Assembly: GCA_019359235.1 (NCBI GenBank)
Contig: JAHHHT010000029.1
Coordinates: 45,745 to 109,744 of the forward strand
Direction of reading: 5' to 3'
From: Oscillatoria princeps RMCB-10
GTDB taxonomy: Bacteria; Cyanobacteriota; Cyanobacteriia; Cyanobacteriales; Oscillatoriaceae
DNA length: 64,000 nucleotides
Below are positions 53,973 to 63,374 of this stretch, in pieces (the first letter of the stretch is position 1; each line of letters begins with the position of its first letter). The notes beneath the pieces are model-generated. The model ran no database searches. It was not told the DNA's origin and saw only the letters and a list, made by a program, of their open reading frames with translations. Both the position numbers and the translations under genes were made by a program.

Positions 53973-54318
53973 CAGCCGGTTGGGTTGTTCCTGCGCTTTG
54001 CAGGCACAGTGGCTGCCTCACTGTTGAAACTCTCTCGTTCCCAGGGCGGGCTGCCCACTCCCGCCCGACTGGGAATGCTCCCCCGCCGGCGGAGCTGGCG
54101 GTTGGTTGGCCCCCCCTCAAGTGGCAGCCGCCACAGGGCAATTTATCTGATTAAATAACCGGATATTATTATATATAAATGTCTGTGAGCTGCGAATGGT
54201 GTGAGAAGCGGGGAACGCAGTCGCTTAATATACTTATGATTAATCTTGCTATAGTTCTTTTGGGCCGCCGGAAATTTAAGATCGGCGACCGGCAAGAGAC
54301 AAGAGGGTTAATCGGATT
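53973..54318. other. Gap with hairpin, before rsmE 3' end
   Basis: About 345 bp with no gene. A GGGCGGGC/GCCCGCC-like inverted block lies at about 54039-54075 inside CGTTCCCAG...CTGGGAATG, recalling the 48357 repeat arms. An AT-rich stretch (54140-54180) follows. Confidence 0.4.
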
Positions 54319-55104
54319 TTAATTTTTAATTTTTAATTCCAGGGCTGCCGCCACAAGGGAGAGAGCAACCACCGGCGCGGTGACTGCTCTGAGGATGCGA
54401 CGCCCCAGAGAAACGGGTTGGAAGCCTGCGGCAATGGCCCGCTCCACCTCGGCGGGCGTCCATCCTCCCTCGGGGCCGGTGGCGATCACAATATTGGGCT
54501 TTGGATTTGAGTCGTTTCCGGGCGGAACCTGGGAGAGGGACTGTTGCTCGGACAGGCAATCAAGTAGATGCGGGCTCTCAGGGCGAGCCACACAAATGTA
54601 AAGAGTTGAAACATCTGTGGCGGCTTGCTCCCTCAAAGCTTGAGAAAAAGGCACCGGAGCGAGAATGGCCGGCACCCGCTGGCGTTCGGATTGCTCAGCG
54701 GCTTCGCGAGCGATGCGCCGCCAGCGTTCGATTTTCTGGGTTCCGGGATCGAGGAGGGTGCGCTCGCTGAGTACCGGCGCGATTGCTATCACGCCCTGTT
54801 CTGTAGCCTGACGCACCACTTCGTCAAATCCATTTCCTTTCGGCAAGGCGGCTATCAGAGTCACGCCCACCGGCAGCTCGGTTTGCGCAGGCACCGGCTC
54901 GATAATTTCAGCGCCGGCTGGCGCTCCTGCCGCCAAGTGCAGCCGGGCCAGCCACCACTGACCTTGGCAGTCGATGGCGATAAAGCGATCTCCCTGCCGC
55001 AACCGCAACACCCGACACAAGTAGTGCTGCTGTTCAGCAGTCAGGTGAATCTGCAGGTTGTGGACTTGTTTGGGGGCGAGCGCCAGCCGTTGCAGTTGAG
55101 CCAT
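54319..55104 (-). CDS. rsmE: 16S rRNA (uracil-1498-N3)-methyltransferase
   Basis: A 261-residue SPOUT-class enzyme that methylates U1498 of 16S rRNA. The N-terminal PUA-like half has HYLCRVLRLRQGDRFIAID. The SPOUT half has LIAALPKGNGFDEVVRQATEQGV, AREAAEQSERQRVPAIL and the knot motif IATGPEGGWTPAEVERAIAAGF followed by VSLGRRILRAVTAPVVAL, all diagnostic of RsmE. A low-complexity insertion (SEQQSLSQVPPGNDSNPKP, near residue 205) separates the last strands. Starts at ATG 55104. The next gene upstream on the same strand is sir. Confidence 0.93.
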   Translation of the reverse strand: MAQLQRLALAPKQVHNLQIHLTAEQQHYLCRVLRLRQGDRFIAIDCQGQWWLARLHLAAGAPAGAEIIEPVPAQTELPVGVTLIAALPKGNGFDEVVRQATEQGVIAIAPVLSERTLLDPGTQKIERWRRIAREAAEQSERQRVPAILAPVPFSQALREQAATDVSTLYICVARPESPHLLDCLSEQQSLSQVPPGNDSNPKPNIVIATGPEGGWTPAEVERAIAAGFQPVSLGRRILRAVTAPVVALSLVAAALELKIKN

Positions 55105-55264
55105 CAGCCGAAGGTGCTACTTAATGGAGAAGAGAAACCAGGTGCGGCACCGGCGGTGGGAGAGGCTGTCGAGCGCAGTGATCGATAACTCCCCGTCCGC
55201 ATGCCGCCTGCCGCAGCGGCAAAGCCCTTCAAGGGAAGGGAGGGCCGGCCAGACGAGGCAGCCT

Positions 55265-57283
55265 TTAGACTTCCCCCTTCACCTGTTTCAGGTAAGACTC
55301 GATCGCTTCTGTAGCCAGCTGGACGAGAGGCTTACCTTGGCGCTCGGCTTCTGCTTTGAGCTCGATGTAAACCTCATGGCGAAGGCTAACCCGGTGCCGG
55401 ATTTTATTGGGATCGATAGGAGTTTCTTCAGCGGGAGCAGCCTCGTCGTTAGCGCTTGGAGCGGTAACTTCTGGTTTGACTTCTTGTTGTTCGTTGGTTG
55501 TATCAGTTGTCATCGTGGAAGCAGCTGAGTAGGTAGTGGTAAACTGACGGATGGATTCTAGACCGACGCGAAAACAAAAATCCCCAAAACTCTCTGCAGG
55601 TTGCCGCTTTTGCTTGAAGTAAACAAAAATCGGCTCCAGAAAAGTTTCCAGGTAACAGATGGGAAGCTTATCGACATAAACTTCTGCCAGCCGCGTCTGG
55701 TGAGGAGAACCCCCCAGCCAAACCTGATAGGCTTCGGGGGAACTGCCGACAAACCCCAATTCCGCCATATAAGGACGAGCGCAGCCGTTAGGGCAGCCGG
55801 TCATCCGCACGACAAAATGCTCATGTTCCATGCCCAGCTTGTCCAGCAGCGCCCGAATCCGATCCAGTATACCAGGCATAGCCCGCTCTGATTCAGTAAT
55901 GGCCAAAGCGCAAGTGGGCAAAGCTGGGCAAGCCATAGAATAGCGCACCAGCGGGTCGATGTCGGTTTCCTTCTTGACGCCGCAGCGGTCTAGAATTTGC
56001 TGAATCTCCTGGCGATTAGCCGGTTCAATGTCGTAGAGAATCAGATTTTGGTGCGGCGTCAGCAGCATTGGCAGCTGAAACTTCTCCACGATTTCTCGCA
56101 GCGCCGTTTTCAGCTGAAAGCCGCCCTCATCCTTAATCCGGCCACTTTCGATAGAAATGCCGGCAAAGAGCTTGCCGTCGCCCTGTTCGTGCCATCCCAG
56201 GAAGTCTTCGTACTTCCAGGGCGGCAGCGGTCTGAAAGGTTCGAGCGGTTTGCCAAAATATTTCTCCACGACGGTGCGGAACTTGTCGGTGCCCCAGTCT
56301 TCGATCAGGTATTTTAAGCGGGCGTGACGCCGGTCAGCCCGATCTCCATAATCCCGCTGGGTGGCGACAATTGCCTTCACCAGGTCGTAGACATCTTCCT
56401 TGGCCACAAAGCAAATCGGGTCAGCCAGACGCGCGAAGGTTTCCTCTTTGTTGTGTGTGCGCCCCAAACCGCCACCGGCAAAAAGGTCAAAGCCCTCCAG
56501 CTCGCCGTTCGGTTTGGTGATCACCACCAAGCTCAGGTCTTGGGAGTAGAGGTCAATGGAATTGTCTTCCGGTACGGTGACGCTGCACTTGAACTTCCGA
56601 GGCATGTAGTGCTTGCCGTAAATCGGCTCCTCGCAGTCGTGGAAGGTGGTGCCGGTGCCGTTGCTCAGCCGCGCCTCTCTGACGGCAGGGTTTTCTTCAC
56701 CGACGATCGCTTTTTCCCCATCCAGCCAAATCTCGTAGTAAGCGCCGGTTTGGGGTGTGAGCAGATCGGCGATGTTGTTAGCGTACCTCCTGGCGCAGTC
56801 GTAGTCGTGGCGGTTGTGGAACGGAGCCGGCGGTGCCATGACGTTGCGGTTGAGGTCGCCGCACGCTCCCAGGGTTGACCCCATGCTTTTAATAATGGCA
56901 GAGAGCGTCGCCTTGAGGTTTTTCTTGAGGACGCCGTGCAGCTGGAAGCCTTGGCGCGTGGTGGCGCGGAGGGTGCCGCTGCCGGCCTCGTCAGCGAGCC
57001 GGTCTAAGGTGAGATACAGCTGCGGCGGAATGAACCCCCCGGGACTGCGGGTGCGCAGCATGAACTGGTAGTCCTTTTCTTGCCCCTTGACCCGATTGTC
57101 CCGGTTGTCCTGCTGGTACGAGCCGTGAAATTTGAGAATCTGAACCGCGTCTTCGCTGAAGTGGCTGGTGTCTTGCAGCAGCTCAGTGGCGAGGGGTTCG
57201 CGCAAAAAGTTGCTGCGATCCTTGATGCCTTCCACCTTGGAAAGCTTGCGGTCGGTAGGAATTGCAGTCGGAGAGTCAGACAT
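55265..57283 (-). CDS. sir: Ferredoxin-dependent sulfite reductase with extra C-terminal ribbon-helix-helix-like tail
   Basis: A 672-residue siroheme/[4Fe-4S] enzyme reducing sulfite to sulfide in assimilation. The nitrite/sulfite-reductase ferredoxin-like half-domain repeats are seen in [25 protein letters not shown] and [15 protein letters not shown]. The siroheme/cluster cysteines lie in [23 protein letters not shown] (Cys-x5-Cys) and [22 protein letters not shown] (Cys-x3-Cys). The core ends near residue 590. The last about 80 residues are unusual: an acidic, alanine-rich linker ([20 protein letters not shown]) and then [37 protein letters not shown] (split), which looks like a ribbon-helix-helix DNA-binding unit. 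Confidence 0.95.
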   Translation of the reverse strand: MSDSPTAIPTDRKLSKVEGIKDRSNFLREPLATELLQDTSHFSEDAVQILKFHGSYQQDNRDNRVKGQEKDYQFMLRTRSPGGFIPPQLYLTLDRLADEAGSGTLRATTRQGFQLHGVLKKNLKATLSAIIKSMGSTLGACGDLNRNVMAPPAPFHNRHDYDCARRYANNIADLLTPQTGAYYEIWLDGEKAIVGEENPAVREARLSNGTGTTFHDCEEPIYGKHYMPRKFKCSVTVPEDNSIDLYSQDLSLVVITKPNGELEGFDLFAGGGLGRTHNKEETFARLADPICFVAKEDVYDLVKAIVATQRDYGDRADRRHARLKYLIEDWGTDKFRTVVEKYFGKPLEPFRPLPPWKYEDFLGWHEQGDGKLFAGISIESGRIKDEGGFQLKTALREIVEKFQLPMLLTPHQNLILYDIEPANRQEIQQILDRCGVKKETDIDPLVRYSMACPALPTCALAITESERAMPGILDRIRALLDKLGMEHEHFVVRMTGCPNGCARPYMAELGFVGSSPEAYQVWLGGSPHQTRLAEVYVDKLPICYLETFLEPIFVYFKQKRQPAESFGDFCFRVGLESIRQFTTTYSAASTMTTDTTNEQQEVKPEVTAPSANDEAAPAEETPIDPNKIRHRVSLRHEVYIELKAEAERQGKPLVQLATEAIESYLKQVKGEV

Positions 57284-57821
57284 TAGAAAGATGCAGTGCG
57301 ATGTGGGAAAAAGCGTTCGTCATTGAATCATGTGTCCCGCCGGATTCGCCCGAGGAGCTATCATATCGCTTTACGCCTGGATTGGAACGGTTGAGCCTTA
57401 TTAGAGTCAGGAAAATCGGACATGCTGCACAGCTCGGGTTTCCGGTCTGCGCAAATGCCGGCCGGCTTTGCAATCAACACTCCGATCTTATCATGGCCAT
57501 CCCCCCTGCCAGGGACTTCGCTGGAAATTCGGCAATCGCAGTCAACCGTTTGAGTCCTAGCCGCAGTCGCGCCCGACCTACCTTTTGAGCAGGAGCCACG
57601 GAATTTTATTAAATCTGTAGAAAGCGCCGCACCACGCGCCTTATATGATGTCCGATTGCTTCGTTTTTGGATAGCAGGAGAGCCGGGGAGCTCGGGAGCG
57701 GGGGCTCGGGAGCGGGGGAACTCGGCCTTTGAGAATTGCAGGTTCTTTGCATGACGGTAAAAAACACTGCCGGTGCGCTTCGGACATGATATCGGGCTGC
57801 AGGCCCGCTCGACCGCGGTCG

Positions 57822-57869
57822 GGGTGGACATTGCTTACTTTACAGCAGATATCTGGGAAATGTCCACCC
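57822..57869. repeat. 11-bp perfect inverted repeat between recA and sir
   Basis: GGGTGGACATT (57822-57832) and AATGTCCACCC (57859-57869) with a 26-nt spacer, in an 821-bp gap (57284-58104) that has no supported gene. Confidence 0.6.
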
Positions 57870-57970
57870 TCCCCAAACCCGCCGAAACCGGTTTTGTTGG
57901 AGAAAGCGGGTCTGTGCGAACTGATCCCGACGCACCGTCAAAGGCTCTGCCGCCGGGTAAAAAATAATAA

Positions 57971-58026
57971 ACCTGCATAGCAGAGCTTTATGATCCGCAA
58001 GCGAGCGGAGGCTCCGTTATGCAGGT
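57971..58026 (-). terminator. Structured inverted repeat downstream of recA
   Basis: ACCTGCATA (57971-57979) and TATGCAGGT (58018-58026) are 9-bp perfect arms, with an inner TCCGC/GCGGA hairpin. It lies about 80 bp after the recA stop on the recA strand, so it may end or stabilise the recA transcript. A second small hairpin, GCCGCA-GGGG-TGCGGC, is at about 58051-58066. Neither has a clear U-tract. Confidence 0.5.
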
Positions 58027-58104
58027 ATAGTGCAATTTAAAGGGCTGCTTTGCCGCAGGGGTGCGGCTCAGCGCGTGCGGAAGCCAAAGGAGGCGGGGTT
58101 TCAG

Positions 58105-59190
58105 TTATCCCACATCCTCAAAGACTTCTTCAAGCTGTTCTTCTTGAGATTCACCAGGCGAAACTGAAGTCGCTGAGACCACGGCTCCTGCATCCAGTTT
58201 TTCGCGGACTTGCTGCTCGATCTTGCTAACCACTGCCGGCTTTTCTTCCAGGTACTTGAGAGCGTTGTCCCGCCCTTGCCCCATGCTGTCACCGTTGTAG
58301 TTAAACCAAGTGCCTTTGCGCACAACCACGCCGATTTCTTCGGCGATGTCGAGCAGACACCCTATCCGGGAAATTCCTTTGCCAAACAGGATGTCAAACT
58401 CAGCGACGCGGAAAGGAGGAGCCACCTTGTTTTTAGAGACTTTGACTTTGGCGCGGATGCCGTACTCTTCGGAACCTTTTTTCAAGGTTTCCTTGCGGCG
58501 AATGTCCAGGCGCACGGAGGCGTAAAATTTCAGGGCGTTACCGCCGGTGGTAACTTCTGGGTTCCCGTAGGTGACGCCGATTTTTTGGCGCAGCTGGTTG
58601 AGGAAAATCACAAGACAGCCGGATTTGCCAATGTTGCCGGTGATCTTGCGCAGCGCTTGGCTCATCAAGCGAGCCTGCAAGCCCATGTGGGCGTCGCCCA
58701 TATCGCCTTCGATTTCAGCGCGGGGAACCAGCGCCGCCACGGAGTCAACCACCACAATATCGACGGCGGCAGAGCGGACGAGCTGATCGACGATTTCCAG
58801 CGCCATTTCGCCGGTGTCGGGTTGGGAAACCAGCAGGTTCTGGGTATCGACGTTGAGCGCCGCTGCGTAAGTGGGATCTAGGGCGTGTTCGGCATCGACA
58901 AAGGCGGCTATCCCACCGGCTTTTTGCACTTCTGCGATCGCGTGCAGCGCCAGTGTCGTCTTCCCGGAGCTTTCTGGGCCATATATCTCAATCACCCGCG
59001 CCTTGGGCAAGCCACCGCCCAAGGCTAAATCCAAGGGGAGCGCCCCGGTGGAGATCGTCTCCACCTTCATGCGGGCGGCATCTCCCAGGCGCATGATTGA
59101 GCCTTTGCCAAAGTTGCGCTCAATCTGGTTGAGCACCATGTCCAAAGCTTTTTGCTTTTGTTGGACAACGTCAGTCGTTTCTGCAGGCAT
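58105..59190 (-). CDS. recA: RecA recombinase
   Basis: A 361-residue DNA strand-exchange ATPase from the preferred ATG (59190); a TTG at 59202 adds four residues. Typical blocks are [15 protein letters not shown], the Walker [10 protein letters not shown], Walker [19 protein letters not shown], loop 2 [20 protein letters not shown] and DNA-binding/interface segments. The C-terminus is short and acidic ([12 protein letters not shown]). The N-terminus [16 protein letters not shown] resembles cyanobacterial RecA. No LexA box was recognised. A TAAAAT-like -10 box on the gene's strand lies at about 59243-59248, some 50 bp upstream of the start. Confidence 0.98.
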   Translation of the reverse strand: MPAETTDVVQQKQKALDMVLNQIERNFGKGSIMRLGDAARMKVETISTGALPLDLALGGGLPKARVIEIYGPESSGKTTLALHAIAEVQKAGGIAAFVDAEHALDPTYAAALNVDTQNLLVSQPDTGEMALEIVDQLVRSAAVDIVVVDSVAALVPRAEIEGDMGDAHMGLQARLMSQALRKITGNIGKSGCLVIFLNQLRQKIGVTYGNPEVTTGGNALKFYASVRLDIRRKETLKKGSEEYGIRAKVKVSKNKVAPPFRVAEFDILFGKGISRIGCLLDIAEEIGVVVRKGTWFNYNGDSMGQGRDNALKYLEEKPAVVSKIEQQVREKLDAGAVVSATSVSPGESQEEQLEEVFEDVG

Positions 59191-59202
59191 GCTTCGCTTC
59201 AA

Positions 59203-59934
59203 GGGGGGTATTTTGGGTGGTGAGGGTTTGGGCAGAGTCTCTATTTTAACGTTTAGCCTCAGGTTCGGGGCGGGCCAGGGGCGCGGGTGAACTCGGTGGC
59301 GCTTAGGGGGGGAGAGATGGAGAAATTACCTTCCTGTAAGGGTTTTAGCGCTTAGCTGCTTTCGCCTCCCCCAGCGTTGACGAAAAATTCTACCCCCCTC
59401 ACCGGGCGTTTTCCCACACTTCCCTGAGTCACGCTGCCGCAGCCGCCAGAATTCCACACAAAACTTAATAAGCTGGCGCCGCTCGGTTTCGGTGCGCTTT
59501 CAGCCATTTTTCTGCTCTCGAGCGGGGGAAAGCTGGCGCTGGCGGGCCGGTGAGGGCCGTCACTTGAGACAAATAGTGAAGTTAAATAACGTTTTGTAAC
59601 TCAAAGCGAGAAATCCGCAAATCTCCTGTGGCAGCTCGCTAGAGCGCGGTGAAAAGCCGGCGCGTTTGGGTAATTGCGCGCAATCGCCACCGGCATCCAT
59701 TCGGCTGTCGCGCCGGTGAGCGTGGCTTTCGCTGACCGGCTTGGGTGCCGGCTGCACTGCGGTGAAGCGCCGGCACCCCCGGCGGGGGCTGAAATCTCGC
59801 CACTGCCGCTTTCGCAGCCGAAACGGCAGCCTGGAGAAAGCCGGTGGGGCACGCCACCCCGCCGCAAGCCGCTATCCCGCCGGCACTTTAGGGGAGCGCC
59901 CCCTACAGGATAGCTGCGCCTGCAGCCGGATTTC
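59203..59934. other. Gene-free gap upstream of recA
   Basis: About 730 bp. The recA-proximal 90 bp probably hold its promoter. The rest is GC-rich DNA with many GCCGGC/CCGGC steps. Open frames here (for example minus-strand 59601-60011) run against the codon pattern and overlap the next gene, so I do not call them. AGGGGAGCGCCCCCT near 59890 is a small palindrome. Confidence 0.45.
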
Positions 59935-60204
59935 CTAGTTTTCTTCTTCTTCCGGTGGTTCCTCGCCAGGGTCAAACTGTTGCCAGAACCACAGTTCCGG
60001 TTCCGAGACAATGTGCCGGTGCTTGTCGCGCACGGCGACTGGGTGGTATCCCCGCTTCCGCCAATCTCTGCGTTTGATTTCAGGGGGACGAGTCACCAAG
60101 ACGCAGTGATACTTATTGAACACCGCAACGTGGGTGCCGTTGCGCTCGTAGATTCTGTCGGCCATCCAAAAGCCTTTGATTTGCTGGGCTCTGACTCTTC
60201 CCAT
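59935..60204 (-). CDS. Small conserved hypothetical (89 aa)
   Basis: An 89-residue basic protein ending in an acidic tail (PGEEPPEEEEN). It begins MGRVRAQQIKGFWMADRIYER and contains NKYHCVLVTRPPEIKRRDWRKRGYHPVAV (split) with several Trp and Tyr. The start is supported by a very strong ribosome-binding site AAAGGAGG (60213-60220 on the opposite strand). No known domain is recognised; I have the impression of a cyanobacteria-specific conserved protein. It follows the 148-residue acidic hypothetical on the same strand, with 145 bp between. Confidence 0.65.
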   Translation of the reverse strand: MGRVRAQQIKGFWMADRIYERNGTHVAVFNKYHCVLVTRPPEIKRRDWRKRGYHPVAVRDKHRHIVSEPELWFWQQFDPGEEPPEEEEN

Positions 60205-60349
60205 ACTTAAAACCTCCTTTGCCGCGAGTCAAACACGCAAGGAACACTTTCTGACTTTCCCATCTTACAAAAAAGCCATCTCACCATCGCCGCCAGAAAA
60301 TAGCAAAGACTGCCGAATCGCTGGCTGGCAACCTGCCGTCGGGCGGAAG

Positions 60350-60796
60350 CTAGAACTCCTCCTGATCATCGTAATAATCTTCCTCGTCACTGAAATCATC
60401 GAAGTCCAGATCCCAAATCATCCGGTAGTTATTCATTCTTATCCACGCCCTGCAGGTAATTTCGTGTTCGTAGCGAGCTTCCGGGTCTTTGGGGCAGTAC
60501 AGAATAAACTTAGTGTGCTTGACGGTGACGGTATTTTCCAGACGGCTTTGGATGGTAATAGCTTTCTCGTTCAGCCGCTTGTACACGACCACAGTCGGAC
60601 AGCAAACCACCAGTTCCGTCATGCCGCTGTCGTAGCGGGTTACCCGCCACTCGCAATGGCTGAACAGCGCTTTCAGGGAGCCGTTGAGCGCCTCGTACAA
60701 GCGCTGGCGCAGCACCCGCCCCTCTTCAATCTCCCGGGCTAGGGCAATATCCTCATCACTGATAGGTTCAGGTAGATCGGGGTTGTCGTGAGTCAT
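60350..60796 (-). CDS. Conserved hypothetical with acidic C-terminus (148 aa)
   Basis: A 148-residue protein. The N-terminal part is polar and helical (ISDEDIALAREIEEGRVLRQRLYEAL). A mixed alpha/beta core follows (CEWRVTRYDSGMTELVVCCP, HTKFILYCPKD, ITCRAWIRMNNYRMIWDLDF), and the protein ends in a strongly acidic tail (DDFSDEEDYYDDQEEF). No domain is recognised. It lies 21 bp downstream of the NurA-like gene on the same strand, suggesting one transcript. The acidic tail suggests a nucleic-acid- or basic-partner-competing role, but this is speculation. Confidence 0.68.
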   Translation of the reverse strand: MTHDNPDLPEPISDEDIALAREIEEGRVLRQRLYEALNGSLKALFSHCEWRVTRYDSGMTELVVCCPTVVVYKRLNEKAITIQSRLENTVTVKHTKFILYCPKDPEARYEHEITCRAWIRMNNYRMIWDLDFDDFSDEEDYYDDQEEF

Positions 60797-60817
60797 GGGT
60801 GTTACCGCCTCAAACCT

Positions 60818-62032
60818 TTAAGCAATGCTACCTCGCTTGCGCGTTTCTTTGTAGGAAGTCCCAACATTTTTCAAACCGGCTTTGATCATCTCCCGCTGCA
60901 GCAGGGCGAAGAAGCGAGTCCTGTCCCCACCCCGCACCACCGCCTGATTGTGCGCCTCCGCCAAAGCCACGGGATAGCCGTAGCCTTTTTGCACCTGAGC
61001 CACCGTCAGGCTGAGGGCTTCCTCAAACATTGCGGGATTTTCAGCCACCCAAGCCGGCATCTCAATGCGGGCAATTTCACTCCCTACATGAACATAGCAA
61101 AAATAAATCGTGTGGGGGCCGTACAGGTCTAAAATCCCAACCGAACTGCGCCACAGGGGACTGCGCTGTCCGGGCTGCAATAGGGACGCCCACAGGGTGG
61201 TATCTCGCACCGGATCGAAAACCTGGCAGGGTGCTTTTTTCGGCATCCCGTGGGGGTCGGTTTCCAGACTGGGGGGACAGTGGGTGAAGCAGTCCGGGGT
61301 TTTGTAAGGGCAAGCTTGCAGCCGCAAGAAGTTAATGGCTTCTATGCTGCGCGAGGCGCTGACATAACCGACGATCGGAATCCCAGCGGCTTGCAGCTTG
61401 TCCCACGCTTCTAGAATGGCGTACAGGATGCGGTCGCGAGCTTCTGAGGGCAAGGGTTCCAGAAACCAGTATATCAGCGAACCGTCTACCAGCGCGATGG
61501 TTGGCACCGGCGGCGCGGTTGCTCCCGCCCACACCGCCACCGCCAGTTCTGCCAGCACTCTAGCCTCCGACACCGTGCGCCGGTAGCCCATCCACTCCTC
61601 TGTGCGTATCCCCCACTGGCGAGATTCATAAAGGTCTTCTGGCCGGTAGAATACTTCTGGCAAGCTGTCTAACAGGGGGTGCCGGCTTTGGCCATAGTGC
61701 AGCACCACCCGCCCTGTATTAATCAAATAGCAGTAGGCAATTTCGTGGTGGCTGGGGGCAATCTGAGAGCCATCCGTGGCGATCACCGTGTGCGAGCGCT
61801 CTGGTGCGGCGACGTAACTGCGAGTGTTCAGAGGCTCCACCGGCTCGGCGTTCGTAAATATTAGCCGGTGTCGCCACTCCTGCTGTCGCGCTACCAATTC
61901 GTCGTTTTGCGCTTCCGCTTGCTGCATCAGCTTCTGGGCTAATTCCAAGCGCTGGCGAGCCGAAAGTGCTTCTTGCGTCAGGTGCTTGCTGATATCGGGG
62001 ATTTGGCGTGCGAGTTTGGTGAGGTCTAGCAT
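60818..62032 (-). CDS. NurA-domain nuclease
   Basis: A 404-residue protein. It has the NurA signature TVIATDGSQIAPSHHEIAYCYLINTG (the first metal-binding aspartate, DGS, near residue 90) and PTIALVDGSLIYWFLEPL (second motif). A C-terminal FALLQREMIKAGLKNVGTSYKE follows. NurA in archaea and some bacteria is a 5'-3' nuclease working with the HerA helicase in end resection. No HerA-like gene is in this window, so a partner must be elsewhere or absent. The start at ATG 62032 has an N-terminal helical coiled-coil stretch (RQRLELAQKLMQQAEAQNDEL). The 3' neighbour is the 148-residue hypothetical. Confidence 0.82.
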   Translation of the reverse strand: MLDLTKLARQIPDISKHLTQEALSARQRLELAQKLMQQAEAQNDELVARQQEWRHRLIFTNAEPVEPLNTRSYVAAPERSHTVIATDGSQIAPSHHEIAYCYLINTGRVVLHYGQSRHPLLDSLPEVFYRPEDLYESRQWGIRTEEWMGYRRTVSEARVLAELAVAVWAGATAPPVPTIALVDGSLIYWFLEPLPSEARDRILYAILEAWDKLQAAGIPIVGYVSASRSIEAINFLRLQACPYKTPDCFTHCPPSLETDPHGMPKKAPCQVFDPVRDTTLWASLLQPGQRSPLWRSSVGILDLYGPHTIYFCYVHVGSEIARIEMPAWVAENPAMFEEALSLTVAQVQKGYGYPVALAEAHNQAVVRGGDRTRFFALLQREMIKAGLKNVGTSYKETRKRGSIA

Positions 62033-62076
62033 GGGGTTTTGGATGCAAGGATTTTGAATGCAAGGATTTTGGATTT

Positions 62077-62166
62077 GAACCGCAGATAAACGCAGATGAA
62101 CGCAGATATAGCGTCTCTCATATTAGTGAGTGTGAAACCCGGTTTCTTAAAGAAACCGGGTTTCTT
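62077..62166. repeat. CGCAGATAAACG and GAAACCCGGTTTCTT repeats
   Basis: AACCGCAGATAAACGCAGAT (from 62079) is kin to the 4902-4980 repeat. GAAACCCGGTTTCTTAAAGAA (62134 onward, reaching 62166 with ACCGGGTTTCTT) is a tail-to-tail GAAACCCGG palindrome. A 15-bp direct repeat ATGCAAGGATTTTGA (about 62043-62073) precedes them. They fill the gap between the NurA gene and the HAD gene. Confidence 0.6.
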
Positions 62167-62237
62167 GCGCACACTTCATTCAACTGAGAGCCCCTCGGAG
62201 CGCAGCGCTTATCAGCGATCGCCGGCGGTTTCAATTT

Positions 62238-63044
62238 CTATGGCCATTCTGAAAAATCGCTGGCAAATTGCGAGAGAGACAGCAGCTCGACGCCGGGGTT
62301 TTGACCTGCAAACACTCGCTCTTGCGGGGTGTTGTACCCCCATTCTGCCAGATAAAGCCTGACGGCGGTGAGGTCTGGCTGCTGCTGGACTATTTCCAGG
62401 GTTTTCAGCCGGTCTTCCACAAACCAGATCGCGGTATTGCCGGCAGACGCCTCTAATAAGTCTCGCAAAATAAAGTGCTTGGGGCGCTTCAATTCTTTGC
62501 CAAAGATGTACTTTTCGGGCATGTCGATTCCTTGCTGCTGCAACAGCTGGCGGACAAAGCGCCCTTCTTTGGTGGTGATAATTACCGGCAGAACTGAGTT
62601 CTCCGCGAGCAGCTGCTGCAATTTTTCGGCAACGCCGGGGTAGAATCGGTGGTAGCTCAGCCAGTCAGCCAAATCGCCGGCAATCCACTCATCTCGCAGG
62701 CGGTCGAGTTTAGCGCCGATGTCTGCAGCTTGGAGTTTTTCTTCGATTAATAGCTGCGGCGCGACGGTTAGCCAGTCTTGCAATATTTTTTCTTCAGGAA
62801 TTCCCAGCAGCAAGGCGCGGATGAGCACCGGCATCTCCCAGCCGGTTTCGATAACCGGGCGCAGCCGGTAGAAAACGGGCGCTAAATCTGGGGGCGGTGT
62901 GCGGTTGGGGGGCGACCATATTTGACAGTAGGTGCGCCATGCGGCTTGGAAATATTCTAGCAGTCCGTCACAGAGGACGCCATCGAAGTCAAGAGCGAGG
63001 ATTGTGGGGGCGTTTGCCGGCATGGTTGGTGGTTGGTGCGACAT
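62238..63044 (-). CDS. HAD-superfamily hydrolase
   Basis: A 268-residue phosphatase-like protein. It has ILALDFDGVLCDGLLEYFQAAW (motif I DFDGV, residues about 15-20), a helical cap region, PVIITTKEGRFVRQLLQQQGI (motif II threonine), FGKELKRPKHFILRDLL (motif III lysine) and AIWFVEDRLKTLEIV (motif IV acidic residues). All four HAD motifs are present. The substrate is unknown. The ATG at 63044 is used; an internal ATG at 63023 would put motif I nearer the start. Confidence 0.85.
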   Translation of the reverse strand: MSHQPPTMPANAPTILALDFDGVLCDGLLEYFQAAWRTYCQIWSPPNRTPPPDLAPVFYRLRPVIETGWEMPVLIRALLLGIPEEKILQDWLTVAPQLLIEEKLQAADIGAKLDRLRDEWIAGDLADWLSYHRFYPGVAEKLQQLLAENSVLPVIITTKEGRFVRQLLQQQGIDMPEKYIFGKELKRPKHFILRDLLEASAGNTAIWFVEDRLKTLEIVQQQPDLTAVRLYLAEWGYNTPQERVFAGQNPGVELLSLSQFASDFSEWP

Positions 63045-63106
63045 CCCTGTCTATGATGCCACGGGCATGCCGCATTGGGCATGGATCGCCGGGCATTGGG
63101 CATCCT

Positions 63107-63205
63107 CGTTTCCAGGATCTGCCTGGGAACGCCTGAAAGGAGGCGGAGCCTCGATCTCTCCAACTCATTCAGCGATATTCCGGGCTGGCGCGGGGTATAA
63201 CTCCC
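63107..63205. repeat. About 100-bp dispersed palindromic repeat, copy 2
   Basis: CGTTTCCAGG...CCTGGGAACG hairpin (63107-63131), then CCTGAAAGGAGGCGGAGCCTC, AGCGATATTCCG and GGCGCGGGGTATAACTCCC. Same module order and orientation as 48357-48456. Confidence 0.75.
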
Positions 63206-63330
63206 ATAAATTCGCCAACAACATCATTATATAGCGGGTCTAAACCATTCGTGTAAATTTCAGCCCCCGGTTTCCCAGTACCTATCAAAGGATGAAAACC
63301 GCTCTATATTCGGGACGGTTAAAAATCCGC

Positions 63331-63353
63331 AGGGTGCGTTCTTAACGCACCCT
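63331..63353. repeat. AGGGTGCGTT-CTT-AACGCACCCT palindrome
   Basis: Perfect 10-bp arms (63331-63340 and 63344-63353), a short member of the GGGTGCGTTCCC family, 21 bp after the RTX gene's stop (on its strand). Confidence 0.7.
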
Positions 63354-63374
63354 ACTAAATTATTCCAGCTGTCT

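Noticed and set aside
57361..57831. 156-codon minus-strand ORF upstream of sir
   Set aside because: Amino-acid composition is erratic with no domain; it overlaps the sir upstream region and an inverted repeat.
59601..60011. 136-codon minus-strand ORF between recA and the 89-residue gene
   Set aside because: Arg/Gly/Ser-rich out-of-frame translation of GC-rich DNA, overlapping the better supported gene at 59935-60204.
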